DNA of 64,000 nt, from NCBI GenBank assembly GCA_947456305.1, contig CANGPN010000009.1, positions 1 to 64,000 of the forward strand, in the 5' to 3' direction. Made by a program: the position numbers and the translations under genes. The notes under the pieces were generated by a model. The model had not been told where the DNA came from. It made no database searches and worked only from the letters and a program-made list of their open reading frames with translations. Positions 27,156-37,268 of the stretch are shown in pieces (position 1 is the first letter of the stretch; every line of letters begins with the position of its first letter). This DNA is from Comamonadaceae bacterium (GTDB taxonomy: Bacteria > Pseudomonadota > Gammaproteobacteria > Burkholderiales > Burkholderiaceae_C).

Positions 27156-27628
27156 AGCTGAATTTTTTTCACGATTGGCTGGTACAACGCAGTCCGCGCG
27201 AACAAACCGGCATACGCGCAGGCTTGCTGTTAGTCAGCGTGTTGCTGGTTTGGCGAGTTGGCGTGGCGCCCGGCTTGCAAGTATGGACGCTAAGCGACAG
27301 CAAGCAAGCCGCTCTGGACCGCCAACTGGCCGAGATGCAAACTCTGCAACAAGAGGCCCAACGGCTGAGCGCGCAAACGCAAAACGGCCCCGACGCCGCC
27401 TTGCAGCTACTGACTGCAATGGCGGCAACGCTGGGGCCGAACACCCGGGTGAATCCGCAAGTCGACCAGGTCAGCATCGAATTCAAAGCCGCCTCGCCGC
27501 AGGCGCTGGTCGATTTCATCACTCAAGCGCGCACGCAGGCCCAATCGCGCACCTTGCAAGCGCATTGGCAATTTCGCCAAGGCCAATGGCAAGGTCAGTT
27601 GGTGCAATCACTGCCTGTCAAACGCTAA
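27152..27628 (+). CDS. gspM: Type II secretion protein M
   Basis: A 158-aa bitopic inner-membrane protein starting at the ATG that overlaps the gspL stop (ATGA). One membrane segment (GIRAGLLLVSVLLVWRVGVAPGL) is followed by a coiled-coil stretch (AALDRQLAEMQTLQQEAQRL) and a small ferredoxin-like domain (VDQVSIEFKAASPQALVDFI). GspM partners GspL in the assembly platform. Confidence 0.85.
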   Translation: MKLNFFHDWLVQRSPREQTGIRAGLLLVSVLLVWRVGVAPGLQVWTLSDSKQAALDRQLAEMQTLQQEAQRLSAQTQNGPDAALQLLTAMAATLGPNTRVNPQVDQVSIEFKAASPQALVDFITQARTQAQSRTLQAHWQFRQGQWQGQLVQSLPVKR

Positions 27629-27635
27629 GCCCTTC

Positions 27636-28421
27636 ATGCACACCACGCCCGGCGCATTCACCATAAGCAGACTGCTGTGGGCCTTGCTATGCGGCGGTCT
27701 GGCTGCGCTGCTGTGGTTTGCGCCGGCGCAATGGCTGGCGCAAGCGGTGCATCACCTGTCGCGCCAGCATGTGCAATTGCGCCAGGTGCGCGGCACGGTC
27801 TGGAACGGCAGCGCGCAATGGGTACTGGCTTCGGGCAGCGGCGGGCTCGAGGCGCTGGCTTTGCCGCAACGCGTGCATTGGCAACTGCGACCGCTGTGGA
27901 ACGCCGGTGTGTCGCTTGACTTGCTGGCCGATTGCTGCACCTCCCAATCCGTGCAACTGCAATTGCACGCGGACTGGCAGGGCTTGACGCTGGCGCTGAC
28001 CCGAGCTGATTCGGTTTGGCCAACGCAATGGCTGAGCGGTTTGGGTGCGCCGTTAAACAGCATGGATTTGCAAGGCCAGCTGGCGCTGCACAGCCGCGAC
28101 ATGCAAGCCCGCTGGTCCGGCGGCGAATGGCAACTGAGCGGCGAAGCCAGCCTGGAGTTGCGCGAACTCAGCTCCAGTTTGTCCACTCTCAAACCACTGG
28201 GCACTTATGTTTTGCAGTTGCAAGCCGGTACGACGCCGGTGTTGACACTGAATACCCGCGAAGGCAGCTTGCTGCTGCAAGGCCGGGGCAGTTGGCAAGC
28301 CGGTCGTTTCAGTTTTCTGGGTGAGGCGCAGGCCAAATCCGGCTACGAGAGCGCTCTGAATAACTTGCTGGGCGTGCTGGGGCAACGCGCGGGAGATAAA
28401 ACCATTTTGAAACTGGGATGA
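27636..28421 (+). CDS. gspN: Type II secretion protein N
   Basis: A 261-aa protein with an N-terminal membrane anchor (LLWALLCGGLAALLWFAP) and the GspN pattern LRQVRGTVWNGSAQWVL near residue 50, then beta-rich sequence ending FSFLGEAQAKSGYESALNNL. GspN is an accessory T2SS protein present only in some systems. It is followed directly by gspD (4-bp overlap). Confidence 0.82.
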   Translation: MHTTPGAFTISRLLWALLCGGLAALLWFAPAQWLAQAVHHLSRQHVQLRQVRGTVWNGSAQWVLASGSGGLEALALPQRVHWQLRPLWNAGVSLDLLADCCTSQSVQLQLHADWQGLTLALTRADSVWPTQWLSGLGAPLNSMDLQGQLALHSRDMQARWSGGEWQLSGEASLELRELSSSLSTLKPLGTYVLQLQAGTTPVLTLNTREGSLLLQGRGSWQAGRFSFLGEAQAKSGYESALNNLLGVLGQRAGDKTILKLG

Positions 28422-30085
28422 ATATGTTGCATGGACAAGCCCCTCTTTGTTGTCTGCTGGCCTCCCTGTTGTTCACAGCCTGGCCGGTGCTGGCCGCCGA
28501 TAAAAACAAACCTGCGTCACGCTCTGACAAAACCAAAGCTGAAACAGACACCCCGATCACCCTGAACTTTGTCAACGCCGACATTGAAGCTGTGGCTCGC
28601 ACGCTGGCGGGTTTGACCCGCCGCACGCTGGTGGTCGACCCGCGCGTCAAAGGGACGCTGTCGCTGACCACTGACAAGCCGGTGCCTGGGATGCTGGCAT
28701 GGAACCAGTTTCTGGCGGTGCTGCGTCTGCAAGGGTTTGCGGTCATCGAAACCCAGGGCTTGTACAAACTGGTGCCAGAAGCCGAGGCCAAGCTGCAAGG
28801 CGGGCAAACCGCTGTAGTGCCTTCTACCGGCACACCGAACAACGCGCAGGTGATGACGCAAATCTTCAAGCTCAACCATGAGAACGCCAACAACCTGGTT
28901 GCCGTGCTGCGCCCGCTGATCAGCGCCAACAACACCATCAACGTCACCCCGGGCAGCAACGCGCTGGTGATCACCGACTATGCCGACAACCTGCAACGAA
29001 TGGGTCGCATCATCGCCTCGCTGGACGTGGCCAACGCCACCGATGTGGAAGTCATTCCCTTGCAGCACACGCTGGCGGCAGACATGGCGGTGCTGCTGGG
29101 CAAACTGCTGGAAGGTGGTGCCGCCGGTGCCGCCGCTGCAGTACAAACCGACACCGGTTTCAAAACCAGCATACAGGCCGAACCGCGCAGCAACACCATT
29201 CTTTTGCGCAGCCCCAACCCGGCGCGGCAGGCGCAGGTGCGCAGCCTGATTGACAAGCTGGATCGCCCGTCCAGCGAACTGGCCGGCGGCAATATCCATG
29301 TGGTGTATTTGAAAAATGCCGATGCCACCAAATTGGCCAACACCTTGCGAGCCGCCATCGCTGCTAATGGCACGGCGGCCATAGCTGCCATTAGCAGCAC
29401 ACCTGGCGCGACTGCCCCCGGTACAGCCATCGGCCAGCCGACCACCGGCGGCCAGATTCAGGCCGACCCGTCCACCAATTCACTGGTCATCACCGCCGCC
29501 GAACCGCAGTTTCGCCAACTGCGGGCTGTCATCGATGCGCTGGACCAGCGACGCGCCCAGGTATTGGTGGAAAGCCTGATCGTCGAAGTCGATTCATCCA
29601 AAGAAGCGCAGTTCGGCATTCAGTGGCAAAACGCGGTCGGCAACTCGGGCGGCAATATCGCCGTGCTGGGCACCAACTTCGGTACCAACAACAACTTGCT
29701 GAGCATCAGCACCAGCAACGGTGCAACTTTGCCCGGCGCAGGTTTGAACATAGGCACGGCGCGCAACATCGGCGGCTCCACCGTCATGACCGCGCTGGCC
29801 AATTTTTTGCAATCCAACGGCGGCAGCAACATCTTGTCGCGGCCCTCATTGCTGACGCTGGACAACGAAGAGGCCAAGATCGTCGTCGGCCAAAACGTGT
29901 CAGCGCCGAGGTCTTGTCCAATGGCCGCTACCGCGACATGCAAGGCTTGCAAACCGAATCGCACAAGCCCGGCTCCGCGACGCTGCCGGTACCCAATGAC
30001 CAGGTGTTGCCGCGTCTGCCGGACAACAACGACAAAGTGCAACCGGTCAAGCCGCAAACAACGCTCAAGCCGCTGCCGCTTGAAA
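28418..30085 (+). pseudogene. gspD: Type II secretion secretin, secretin core deleted out of frame
   Basis: Starts normally: signal peptide, then N0 (ITLNFVNADIEAVARTLAG), N1 (NAQVMTQIFKLNHENANNL), N2 and N3 (IHVVYLKNADATKLANTL) and the beginning of the secretin domain (SRPSLLTLDNEEAKIVVGQNV, ending near 29898). There the usual continuation (PFVTG ... and the membrane strands) is missing. The sequence jumps, in another frame, to what looks like the gspD C-terminal tail (SAEVLSNGRYRDMQGLQ ... LPVPNDQVLPRLPD, 29900-30080). The open frame runs on to 30262 as nonsense. The encoded secretin cannot form a pore. Confidence 0.85.
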
Positions 30086-30089
30086 AAGG

Positions 30090-31202
30090 CCGCTACCCGT
30101 CAAGTTGCAAGCCGTCAGCGCCACCCCCACAGCGATCAAAGGCGATATCGTGCTGTGGCAGGCGCGCGTGTTCAGCCGCACCGATCTGGTGGTGTGGACC
30201 CGCCAACTGGCCAGTCTGGTCGCCGCCGGTTTGCCGCTGGAACGCACGCTGAGCGCGCTTAGCGAAGACGCTGATACACCGGCTAAGCGCGATTTGCTGG
30301 CGCAAGTGCGCGCTGAGGTGAACGCCGGTGCGCCACTGGCGCAAGCGCTGGCCATGCACCCGCGCGAATTCAACACCTTGTATGTTGCAGTCATTGGATC
30401 GGGCGAACAAAGCGGCAGGCTGGCGCAGGTGCTGCTGCAACTGACCGCCGATCTGGAAGCAGCGCACCAGATGCGCTCCAAGCTGCTGGCCGCTTCGCTG
30501 TACCCGGCCATCGTCAGCGGCGTGGCGCTGTTGATCGTGATTTTTCTACTGGCTTATGTGGTACCGCAGGTGGCGCAGGTATTCACCAGCACGCAACGCA
30601 GCCTGCCCTGGCTGACGGTCGTCATGCTGACGCTCAGCAGTTGGGTGCAAGCGCTGTGGCTGTGGTTGCTGCTGGCTGGCGCGGCGGGTGCGGTGTTGCT
30701 GAAACTGGCCTTGCGCCAGCCAGTATTTCGCGAACAATTTGATGCCGCTTGGTTGCGCCTGCCGCTGCTCGGCCGACTTAGCCTAGGCTATAACGCCGCA
30801 CGCTTTGCCGGCACCTTGGCCTTGCTGGTCGGCGCCGGTGTGCCTATGTTGAAAGCCTTGCAAACGGCGGCGCACACTTTGTCCAACACCGCTTTGCGGG
30901 CCAACGCCATGCAGGCGATTGAACTGGTGCGCGAAGGCGCGCCACTGGCCAGCGCCTTGTCGCAAAACAAACGCCTGCCGGGCTTGTTGTCCATGTTTGC
31001 CCGGCTCGGCGAGCAAACCGGTCAGTTGCCGCACATGCTGCAACACGCCGCCGACCATTTGTCCGAAGAAGTACAGCGCCGTGCTATGCAGTTGGCCACC
31101 ATCCTCGAGCCTTTGCTGATTGTTACCATGGGGGCCGTGGTCATGCTGATCGTGTTGGCGGTCATGCTGCCCATTATTCAACTCAACCAGTTCGTGCGAT
31201 GA
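30090..31202 (+). pseudogene. gspF: Type II secretion platform protein F, N-terminus missing
   Basis: Polytopic inner-membrane protein of the T2SS platform. Homology starts abruptly at about LPVKLQAVSATPT (30092); the usual first ~45-50 residues are absent, as is the whole gspE gene expected between gspD and gspF. The remainder is intact: TDLVVWTRQLASLVAAGLPL, IGSGEQSGRLAQVLL, three membrane segments, and the second repeat MFARLGEQTGQLPHMLQ. A TTG at 30105 could start a 365-aa protein, but it has no ribosome site. Possibly still translated by coupling; function doubtful. Confidence 0.82.
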
Positions 31203-31211
31203 AGGTAAACC

Positions 31212-32123
31212 ATGGCAAGTACGTTGGACGGCAAATTGGTGGTGGCCATTTCCTCGCGGGCCTTGTTCAATTTTGAGGAAGAAAACCGCGTCTTCGAGCA
31301 AAACGACGACCGCGCTTATATGGAGTTGCAACTCGCACGCTTGGAGCAACCGGCCTTGCCCGGCGTGGCGTTTTCCTTGGTGAAAAAACTGCTGGCGTTT
31401 AACCAACCCGGCGACGCGCGGGTGGAGGTGGTGATTTTGTCGCGCAACGACCCGGTCAGCGGCCTGCGTGTCATGAAATCCGCCGCGCATTACGACCTGC
31501 CCATCATCCGCTGCACCTTCACACGCGGCGAAGCCCCGTGGCGCTATTTGCAGCCGCTCAAAGCCAATTTGTTTTTAAGCACCCACTTGAAAGACGTACG
31601 CGCCGCGCTGGACGCCGGTGTCCCCGCCGCTCAGGTCTACCCGCATTCGGCGCATGCGTCGGCAGCCCACCCTAACGAAGTGCGCATCGCCTTTGACGGC
31701 GACGCCGTGCTGTTCAGCGACGAGGCCGAACGTGTGTTCCAGTCGCAAGGACTCGATGCATTTCAACAGCATGAGAAAGACAAGGCAGCGCAACCGCTGT
31801 CGGCCGGTCCGTTCAAACCGCTGCTGGCCGCGCTGCACCGCTTACAGCAGGAAGGCACGCCGGCCATACGCATACGCACGGCACTGGTGACAGCACGCAG
31901 CGCCCCGGCACACGAACGCGCCATACGCACGCTGATGCAATGGAATATTCAGGTCGATGAAGCCATGTTTTTAGGCGGTTTGCCCAAGGGCGAGTTTTTG
32001 CGCGAATTCGAACCCGATTTCTTTTTTGACGACCAGACCGGTCACATCGAATCCGCCGCCCGGCACGTGCCTTCCGGCCACGTGGCCAGCGGCGTGCAAA
32101 ATACCCTTTTGTCAGAAGATTGA
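31212..32123 (+). CDS. 5'-nucleotidase family protein
   Basis: A 303-aa cytosolic nucleotidase-like protein (the 5_nucleotid/cN-I family). Characteristic segments are LVVAISSRALFNFEEENRVF, VEVVILSRNDPVSGLRVMKS, NLFLSTHLKDVRAALDAGV, RIAFDGDAVLFSDEAERVF (the nucleophile-like DGDAV) and FLGGLPKGEFLREF. The family hydrolyses nucleoside monophosphates, with IMP/AMP preference uncertain. It starts 10 bp after gspF, so it may be read from the secretion operon promoter. Confidence 0.87.
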   Translation: MASTLDGKLVVAISSRALFNFEEENRVFEQNDDRAYMELQLARLEQPALPGVAFSLVKKLLAFNQPGDARVEVVILSRNDPVSGLRVMKSAAHYDLPIIRCTFTRGEAPWRYLQPLKANLFLSTHLKDVRAALDAGVPAAQVYPHSAHASAAHPNEVRIAFDGDAVLFSDEAERVFQSQGLDAFQQHEKDKAAQPLSAGPFKPLLAALHRLQQEGTPAIRIRTALVTARSAPAHERAIRTLMQWNIQVDEAMFLGGLPKGEFLREFEPDFFFDDQTGHIESAARHVPSGHVASGVQNTLLSED

Positions 32124-32129
32124 TGATTC

Positions 32130-33962
32130 ATGCGATTGTTTGACCCTTTTATCGGCATGTGGCGCAAAACGCAGGCGCATTTAAGCAGCGTCTGGGCCTT
32201 GTCATTGCCTTATTTCCGCTCGGATGAGCGCTGGATGGCGCGCTTTTTACTGTTTATTTGTGTGGCGCTCAATCTGGGCCAGGTCTATGTGCTGGTGCTG
32301 CTGAATGACTGGAACCGGGTGTTTTACGACGCACTGCAAAACCACGACGAAGCCGTGTTTTGGGAACAACTAAAGGTGTTCGGCATGCTGGCCGGCGCGT
32401 TCATCGTGGTGGCGGTTTACCGTTTTTACCTGACCCAATTGCTGGAAATCAAATGGCGCGCTTGGATGACCCGCGACTTTTTGACGCGCTGGACCACACA
32501 CCAGATTTTTTACCAGCTTGAGTTGCGCCAGTCGCTGGCTGGTCACGACGGACTCTACGGTTCTGATAACCCCGACCAGCGCATACAAGAGGACATACAA
32601 CTGTTCACCACCAACACGGTAGAGCTCAACCTGGGGCTGTTGGACGCTTTGGTCACGCTGGGTAGTTTTGTCGGCATTTTGTGGCTGATGTCGGGCGGCT
32701 TCAGTTTTGTCATCGCTGACATCGAATTCACTATTCCCGGTTTCATGGTCTGGATGGCCTTGCTGTATTCGGTCGGGGGCAGCGTCATCGGGCATTTTCT
32801 GGGCCGACGCATGGCGACGCTTAATTTCCAGCAGCAACGCCTCGAAGCCAATTTCCGTCACCACTTGATGCGGGTGCGCGAATACAGCGAAGCCATTGCC
32901 ATGGACCGCGGCGCGGAGTACGAGCGCCAGTCACTGCAACTGCGCTTCAAGAAAGTGCTGGACAATTTCCTGCAATTGCTGAAAGTGCAAAAACGCTTCA
33001 CCTGGTTCAGTTCGGGTTACGGCCAGGCAGCGGTGGTGTTTCCTATTTTGGTGGCGGCGCCGCGTTACTTTGCCGGCTCCATTCAACTTGGCGAATTGAT
33101 GCAAATCTCTTCTGCCTTCGGCCGGGTGCAAGACGCCATGAGCTGGATCATCAGTAATTACAGCAACTTGGCGGTCTGGACGGCCACCACCCAGCGTTTG
33201 AGCGTTTTTTCCAACCAAATGGAAACCTTGCGCGCTATCTCTTTTGCCGTGCAACAACCGTTGGGCGAAGACAGTCCCTCACCCGTGGCGCTGAAAACCT
33301 CTGCGCTGACCATCACTTTGCCTGACCGCACCGTGCTGCTCGACGATGTGGTGCTGAAAGTCAACCCGGGTGACTCGGTGTTGATTCGCGGTCCGTCCGG
33401 CAGCGGCAAATCCACCTTGCTACGGGTGCTGGCCGGTATCTGGCCCTATGTGCGCGGCTGGGATGACAAGCGCCAACCGCTGCCGATTTCTGCAGCGGTG
33501 GTGTTGCCGGACAATGCGGTGTTCATTCCGCAACGACCGTATTTCCCGGAGGGTACGCTTCGCAACGCCTTGCTGTACCCGCATGCCACCAACGAATTCA
33601 CAGACGAACAAATGAAGCAGGCGCTGGAGCTCGCGCTGCTGCCGCAGTTGTGTTCGCAACTCGACAGCTTCGGGCAATGGAGCCAGCAACTCTCAGGCGG
33701 CGAAGCCCAGCGACTAGCCATGGCGCGGGTGTTTTTAAAGCAACCCAGCTGGGTGTTTGCAGATGAAGCCACCAGCGCGCTGGATGAGGCTTCCGAGAAA
33801 ATCATTTACGAGCGATTGCTGCTGATGGTCATGCGCCAAAACGGTGCTTTGGTGTCTGTCGCTCACCGCCCCAGCGTGGCGGCTTACCACCAGCGCTTGT
33901 GGCAGCTGGTCAACGTCAACGAAGGAAGCATCAAGAGCCACGTGCTGCAAGTCAGCCATTGA
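32130..33962 (+). CDS. SbmA/BacA-like ABC transporter (fused permease and ATPase)
   Basis: A 610-aa half-transporter. The N-terminal domain is of the SbmA/BacA type (FYDALQNHDEAVFWEQL, WRAWMTRDFLTRWT, NPDQRIQEDIQLFTTNTVEL), with five to six membrane segments. The C-terminal ATPase has Walker A GPSGSGKST, signature QLSGGEAQRLAMARV and Walker B VFADEATSALDE. Relatives (YddA, BclA) move peptides or long-chain compounds and act as homodimers. Starts 7 bp after the nucleotidase gene. Confidence 0.9.
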   Translation: MRLFDPFIGMWRKTQAHLSSVWALSLPYFRSDERWMARFLLFICVALNLGQVYVLVLLNDWNRVFYDALQNHDEAVFWEQLKVFGMLAGAFIVVAVYRFYLTQLLEIKWRAWMTRDFLTRWTTHQIFYQLELRQSLAGHDGLYGSDNPDQRIQEDIQLFTTNTVELNLGLLDALVTLGSFVGILWLMSGGFSFVIADIEFTIPGFMVWMALLYSVGGSVIGHFLGRRMATLNFQQQRLEANFRHHLMRVREYSEAIAMDRGAEYERQSLQLRFKKVLDNFLQLLKVQKRFTWFSSGYGQAAVVFPILVAAPRYFAGSIQLGELMQISSAFGRVQDAMSWIISNYSNLAVWTATTQRLSVFSNQMETLRAISFAVQQPLGEDSPSPVALKTSALTITLPDRTVLLDDVVLKVNPGDSVLIRGPSGSGKSTLLRVLAGIWPYVRGWDDKRQPLPISAAVVLPDNAVFIPQRPYFPEGTLRNALLYPHATNEFTDEQMKQALELALLPQLCSQLDSFGQWSQQLSGGEAQRLAMARVFLKQPSWVFADEATSALDEASEKIIYERLLLMVMRQNGALVSVAHRPSVAAYHQRLWQLVNVNEGSIKSHVLQVSH

Positions 33963-34085
33963 TTATTTAAAAAATCGCCAGACCGGGCTCAAGAAGTTTT
34001 ACCAGTGGCCGATTCTTGTTGGGCGGGGGAACCAAGTTTCAGACCGTCCTCGCTCATAGTCCTGGTTTTAAGGGCGCGCCCTTGT

Positions 34086-34111
34086 GGCGCCGGGGACGGT
34101 CGCCTTTTTTT
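34086..34111 (+). terminator. Probable Rho-independent terminator
   Basis: Stem GGCGCCG / CGGTCGCC with one bulged T and loop GGGA, followed by seven T, about 125 bp after the ABC transporter stop. An outer inverted repeat (GACCGTCC at about 34042, GGACGGTC at 34094) allows an alternative fold. No gene is seen in 33963-34242. Confidence 0.6.
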
Positions 34112-34242
34112 CCTGTCATGGCTTGAGTAAGCTGACGCAGATGGGTGCGCCGGCGCTTGCCTTTTCTCGCGATAGTCCTTGCGCCAACAGTCTGACTTTC
34201 ATTCGGCATACACTGGGTTTTCCATTCTCAGCGCCAGCCTGC

Positions 34243-36009
34243 ATGTCTACCCCCAAGCCCACCGCCTCGCCCCAATCTCTCAGCGGCCTGTTGCCGTTTG
34301 TCAAACCCTACAAAGGCCGCATCGCGTTGGCTGGCTTGTTCTTGTTGCTCGCCGCCGGTGCCACGCTGGCGTTTCCTTGGGCGCTTCGTCAGTTGATTGA
34401 CCAGGGCTTGACCGGACCCGGTAGTGCCGAGCGGCTAGCCGGACAGTTCATGCAGTTGTTTGGTGTGGCGGCTTCGCTGGCTTTATTTTCAGCAGCACGT
34501 TTTTACACCGTCACTTGGCTGGGCGAACGCATCACCGCCGACGTGCGCAACGCGGTCTACGGCCATGTGCTGGAACAAAGCCCGGCGTTTTTCGAAACCA
34601 CGCAAACCGGCGAAGTCTTGTCCCGCTTGTCTAACGACACGACCTTGGTGCAAACCGTGGTCGGTTCTTCTCTGTCCATGGGTTTGCGCAATTTGGTGAT
34701 GGGCACCGGTGCGCTGCTCATGTTGGTGTGGAACCACCCGATGCTGATGCTGCAAGTCATTGGTTTATTGGTGCTGGTGGTGTGGCCGAGCATGACTTTG
34801 GGGAGACGCGTGCGCAAACTCTCGCGTGCCAGCCAAGACCGTGTGGCAGATGCCAGCGCCTTGGCCGCCGAGGTGTTGAACGCCATTCCCGTGGTGCAAA
34901 GCTATACCGCTGAACAACGCGAAGCCACGCGTTTTGTCGACTCCACCGAACAAGCCGTGAAAACCTCATTGCGCCGCGCATTGGCACGCTCTGTGTTGGT
35001 GGGCTTCATCATTCTGGCCAGCAGCGCGGCTTTGCTCTGGGGCTTGTACCAAGGGACCATGGCAGTGCGCGACGGCAGCATGAGCGCCGGTGAACTCGGC
35101 CAAACCGTGGTTTACGTGATTTTGTTGGCGAGTGCGTTCGCGGTGCTCGGCGAGGTGTATGGCGATTTGCTGCGCGCTGCCGGTGCCACCGAACGCTTGA
35201 TGGAATTGCTGGGCACCCGCTCCGTGGTCAGTTCACCCGACCACCCCAAGCAAGCTGCATGGCCACAAAGCGGTTCATCGGTCTCATTGCAAAGCTTGGA
35301 TTTTCATTACCCTTCGAGGCCGCAAACCCTGGCGCTGGCCGGACTCAGCGGCGAGATTCACCCGGGTCAAACCGTGGCCGTGGTTGGGCCCAGTGGTGCC
35401 GGCAAAACCACGTTGTTCGGTTTGCTGCTGCGTTTTTACGACCCTCAAGCCGGGCGTATTGTGCTCGATGGTGTGGCCATCAACGAAATGAGTTTGCATG
35501 GCTTGCGTGAACGCATAGGCATCGTGCCGCAAGAGCCGGTGATTTTTTCGGGCAGTGCCATAGACAACATCCGCTATGGCAAACCAGAGGCCAGCGATGA
35601 CGAAGTGCTGGCCGCCGCCAAAGCCGCGTTCGCCGATGAGTTCATCGTGCAACTGCCGCAAGGCTACGACACGTTTCTCGGCGAAAAAGGTGTGCGCCTC
35701 TCGGGCGGGCAACGACAGCGCATCGCCATCGCCCGCGCCATGTTGAAAAACCCGCCGCTGTTGTTGCTGGACGAAGCCACCAGTGCACTGGACGCGCACA
35801 GCGAGCGCATGGTGCAAGCCGCGCTGGAGAAAGCCATGCAAGGCCGTACCACCTTGGTCATCGCACACCGGCTGGCCACCGTGCAACAAGCCGATGTGAT
35901 TTGGGTGCTGGACCACGGACAGATGGTGGAACAAGGCACACACGCAGAGCTGGTGGCCAAAGGCGGTTTGTACGCCAGTTTGGCGGCGTTGCAGTTCAAT
36001 CAGGCTTGA
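34243..36009 (+). CDS. MsbA-like ABC transporter (fused permease and ATPase)
   Basis: From the ATG at 34243 the product is 588 aa; the upstream open part is across the terminator. The type I exporter membrane domain has six segments, with ERITADVRNAVYGHVLEQSP and TTQTGEVLSRLSNDTTLVQ. The ATPase has Walker A GPSGAGKTT, signature RLSGGQRQRIAIARAM, Walker B LLLLDEATSALDAHSERM and the H-loop VIAHRLATV. It is related to lipid A/multidrug exporters; the specific cargo is unknown. Followed by an MFS gene 17 bp on. Confidence 0.9.
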   Translation: MSTPKPTASPQSLSGLLPFVKPYKGRIALAGLFLLLAAGATLAFPWALRQLIDQGLTGPGSAERLAGQFMQLFGVAASLALFSAARFYTVTWLGERITADVRNAVYGHVLEQSPAFFETTQTGEVLSRLSNDTTLVQTVVGSSLSMGLRNLVMGTGALLMLVWNHPMLMLQVIGLLVLVVWPSMTLGRRVRKLSRASQDRVADASALAAEVLNAIPVVQSYTAEQREATRFVDSTEQAVKTSLRRALARSVLVGFIILASSAALLWGLYQGTMAVRDGSMSAGELGQTVVYVILLASAFAVLGEVYGDLLRAAGATERLMELLGTRSVVSSPDHPKQAAWPQSGSSVSLQSLDFHYPSRPQTLALAGLSGEIHPGQTVAVVGPSGAGKTTLFGLLLRFYDPQAGRIVLDGVAINEMSLHGLRERIGIVPQEPVIFSGSAIDNIRYGKPEASDDEVLAAAKAAFADEFIVQLPQGYDTFLGEKGVRLSGGQRQRIAIARAMLKNPPLLLLDEATSALDAHSERMVQAALEKAMQGRTTLVIAHRLATVQQADVIWVLDHGQMVEQGTHAELVAKGGLYASLAALQFNQA

Positions 36010-36026
36010 AGACCTAAACAGACACC

Positions 36027-37268
36027 ATGAGTCTTGTTTGCGCCACCCCCGCTGACATCGATTCACGCAAAGCCGCGTGGCGTTTGCTGACCACCTTGCT
36101 GCTCATGCTGCTGGGCAACAGCGGCATGTACGCCGTGTCGGTGGTATTGCCTGCGGTGCAAACCGAGTTCGGCATCAGCCGCGCCGATGCATCCATTCCC
36201 TACACCTTGTGCATGTTGGGCTTTGGTTTCGGCGGCATGTGGTTGGGCCGTTGGGCGGATCGCTTCGGCATCGCCCGCGTGTTGGCCGTGGGCGCAGCCA
36301 GTGTGGCCGGTGGTTTTGTGTGGGCGGGGTTGTCGGGCGGCATCGTCGGATTTGCAATGGCACAAGGACTGCTCGGTTTGCTCGGAATTGCATCCACATT
36401 TGCGCCGCTGCTGGCCGACACCGGTCAATGGTGGAACAAGCGTCGCGGCATTGCCGTGGCGGTGTGTGCAAGTGGCAATTACTTGGCTGGCACCTTGTGG
36501 CCGCCTATCGCGCAATGGGGTGTGATGCACATAGGTTGGCGCAGCACCTACATTTGCATTGGCTTGTTTTGCGGCATAGGCATGGCATTGCTGGCCTTGC
36601 GCATGCGCGAGCGCCCGCCGCAACTGGCGCACGCACCGGTGAGTCACACCGGCGTGGTGGCTTCAGACAGGCCGTTCGGTTTGTCGGTGTCGCAAGCGCA
36701 ATGGCTGCTGAGTCTGGCGGCGGTCGGTTGCTGTGTGGCCATGGCCATGCCCCAAGTGCATATCGTGGCCTATTGCAGCGACTTAGGTTTTGGCGCGGCA
36801 CGCGGCGCGGAAATGCTGTCGCTGATGCTGGCCTGCGGCATCGTCAGCCGTTTGGTGTCCGGCGCGATTTGCGACCGCATCGGCGGCATACGCACTTTGT
36901 TGCTGGGCTCGGTGTTACAAGGCATTGCGCTGTTGATGTTTTTGCCGTTCGACGGGTTGGTGCCGCTGTACCTGGTGTCGGCGATGTTCGGTTTGTTCCA
37001 AGGCGGTATCGTGCCGTCTTACGCCATCATCGTGCGCGAACATTTTCCGGCGGCGAATGTGGGAGCCAGCACCGGCACCATCATCATGGCATCGCTGGTC
37101 GGCATGGCGCTCGGCGGTTGGTTGTCGGGCAAGATTTTTGACATCAGCGGTTCTTACCACGCAGCATTCATGAACGGCGTGGCTTGGAATGCTTTGAACA
37201 TGATGATCGTGTTGTGGCTATACCGGCGGTGGAAAACGCATCAAGGCTTACGCGCCACAAACACATAG
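36027..37268 (+). CDS. Major facilitator superfamily transporter
   Basis: A 413-aa protein with twelve predicted membrane segments. The MFS loop between segments 2 and 3 is seen as GMWLGRWADRFGIARVL, and its counterpart in the second half as SGAICDRIGGIRTLL. It resembles uncharacterised MFS members near the CynX/monocarboxylate group. It probably shares a transcript with the MsbA-like gene. The 3' end overlaps the convergent methyltransferase gene by 28 bp. Confidence 0.85.
   Translation: MSLVCATPADIDSRKAAWRLLTTLLLMLLGNSGMYAVSVVLPAVQTEFGISRADASIPYTLCMLGFGFGGMWLGRWADRFGIARVLAVGAASVAGGFVWAGLSGGIVGFAMAQGLLGLLGIASTFAPLLADTGQWWNKRRGIAVAVCASGNYLAGTLWPPIAQWGVMHIGWRSTYICIGLFCGIGMALLALRMRERPPQLAHAPVSHTGVVASDRPFGLSVSQAQWLLSLAAVGCCVAMAMPQVHIVAYCSDLGFGAARGAEMLSLMLACGIVSRLVSGAICDRIGGIRTLLLGSVLQGIALLMFLPFDGLVPLYLVSAMFGLFQGGIVPSYAIIVREHFPAANVGASTGTIIMASLVGMALGGWLSGKIFDISGSYHAAFMNGVAWNALNMMIVLWLYRRWKTHQGLRATNT

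Noticed and set aside
29898-30262. Novel C-terminal domain of the secretin (Arg/Cys/Pro-rich)
   Set aside because: The sequence makes sense only in other frames (gspD tail, then gspF); the apparent domain is an out-of-frame translation.
34042-34111. Regulatory RNA between the two ABC transporters
   Set aside because: Inverted repeats are present, but a simple terminator explains them; no promoter or conserved core recognised.
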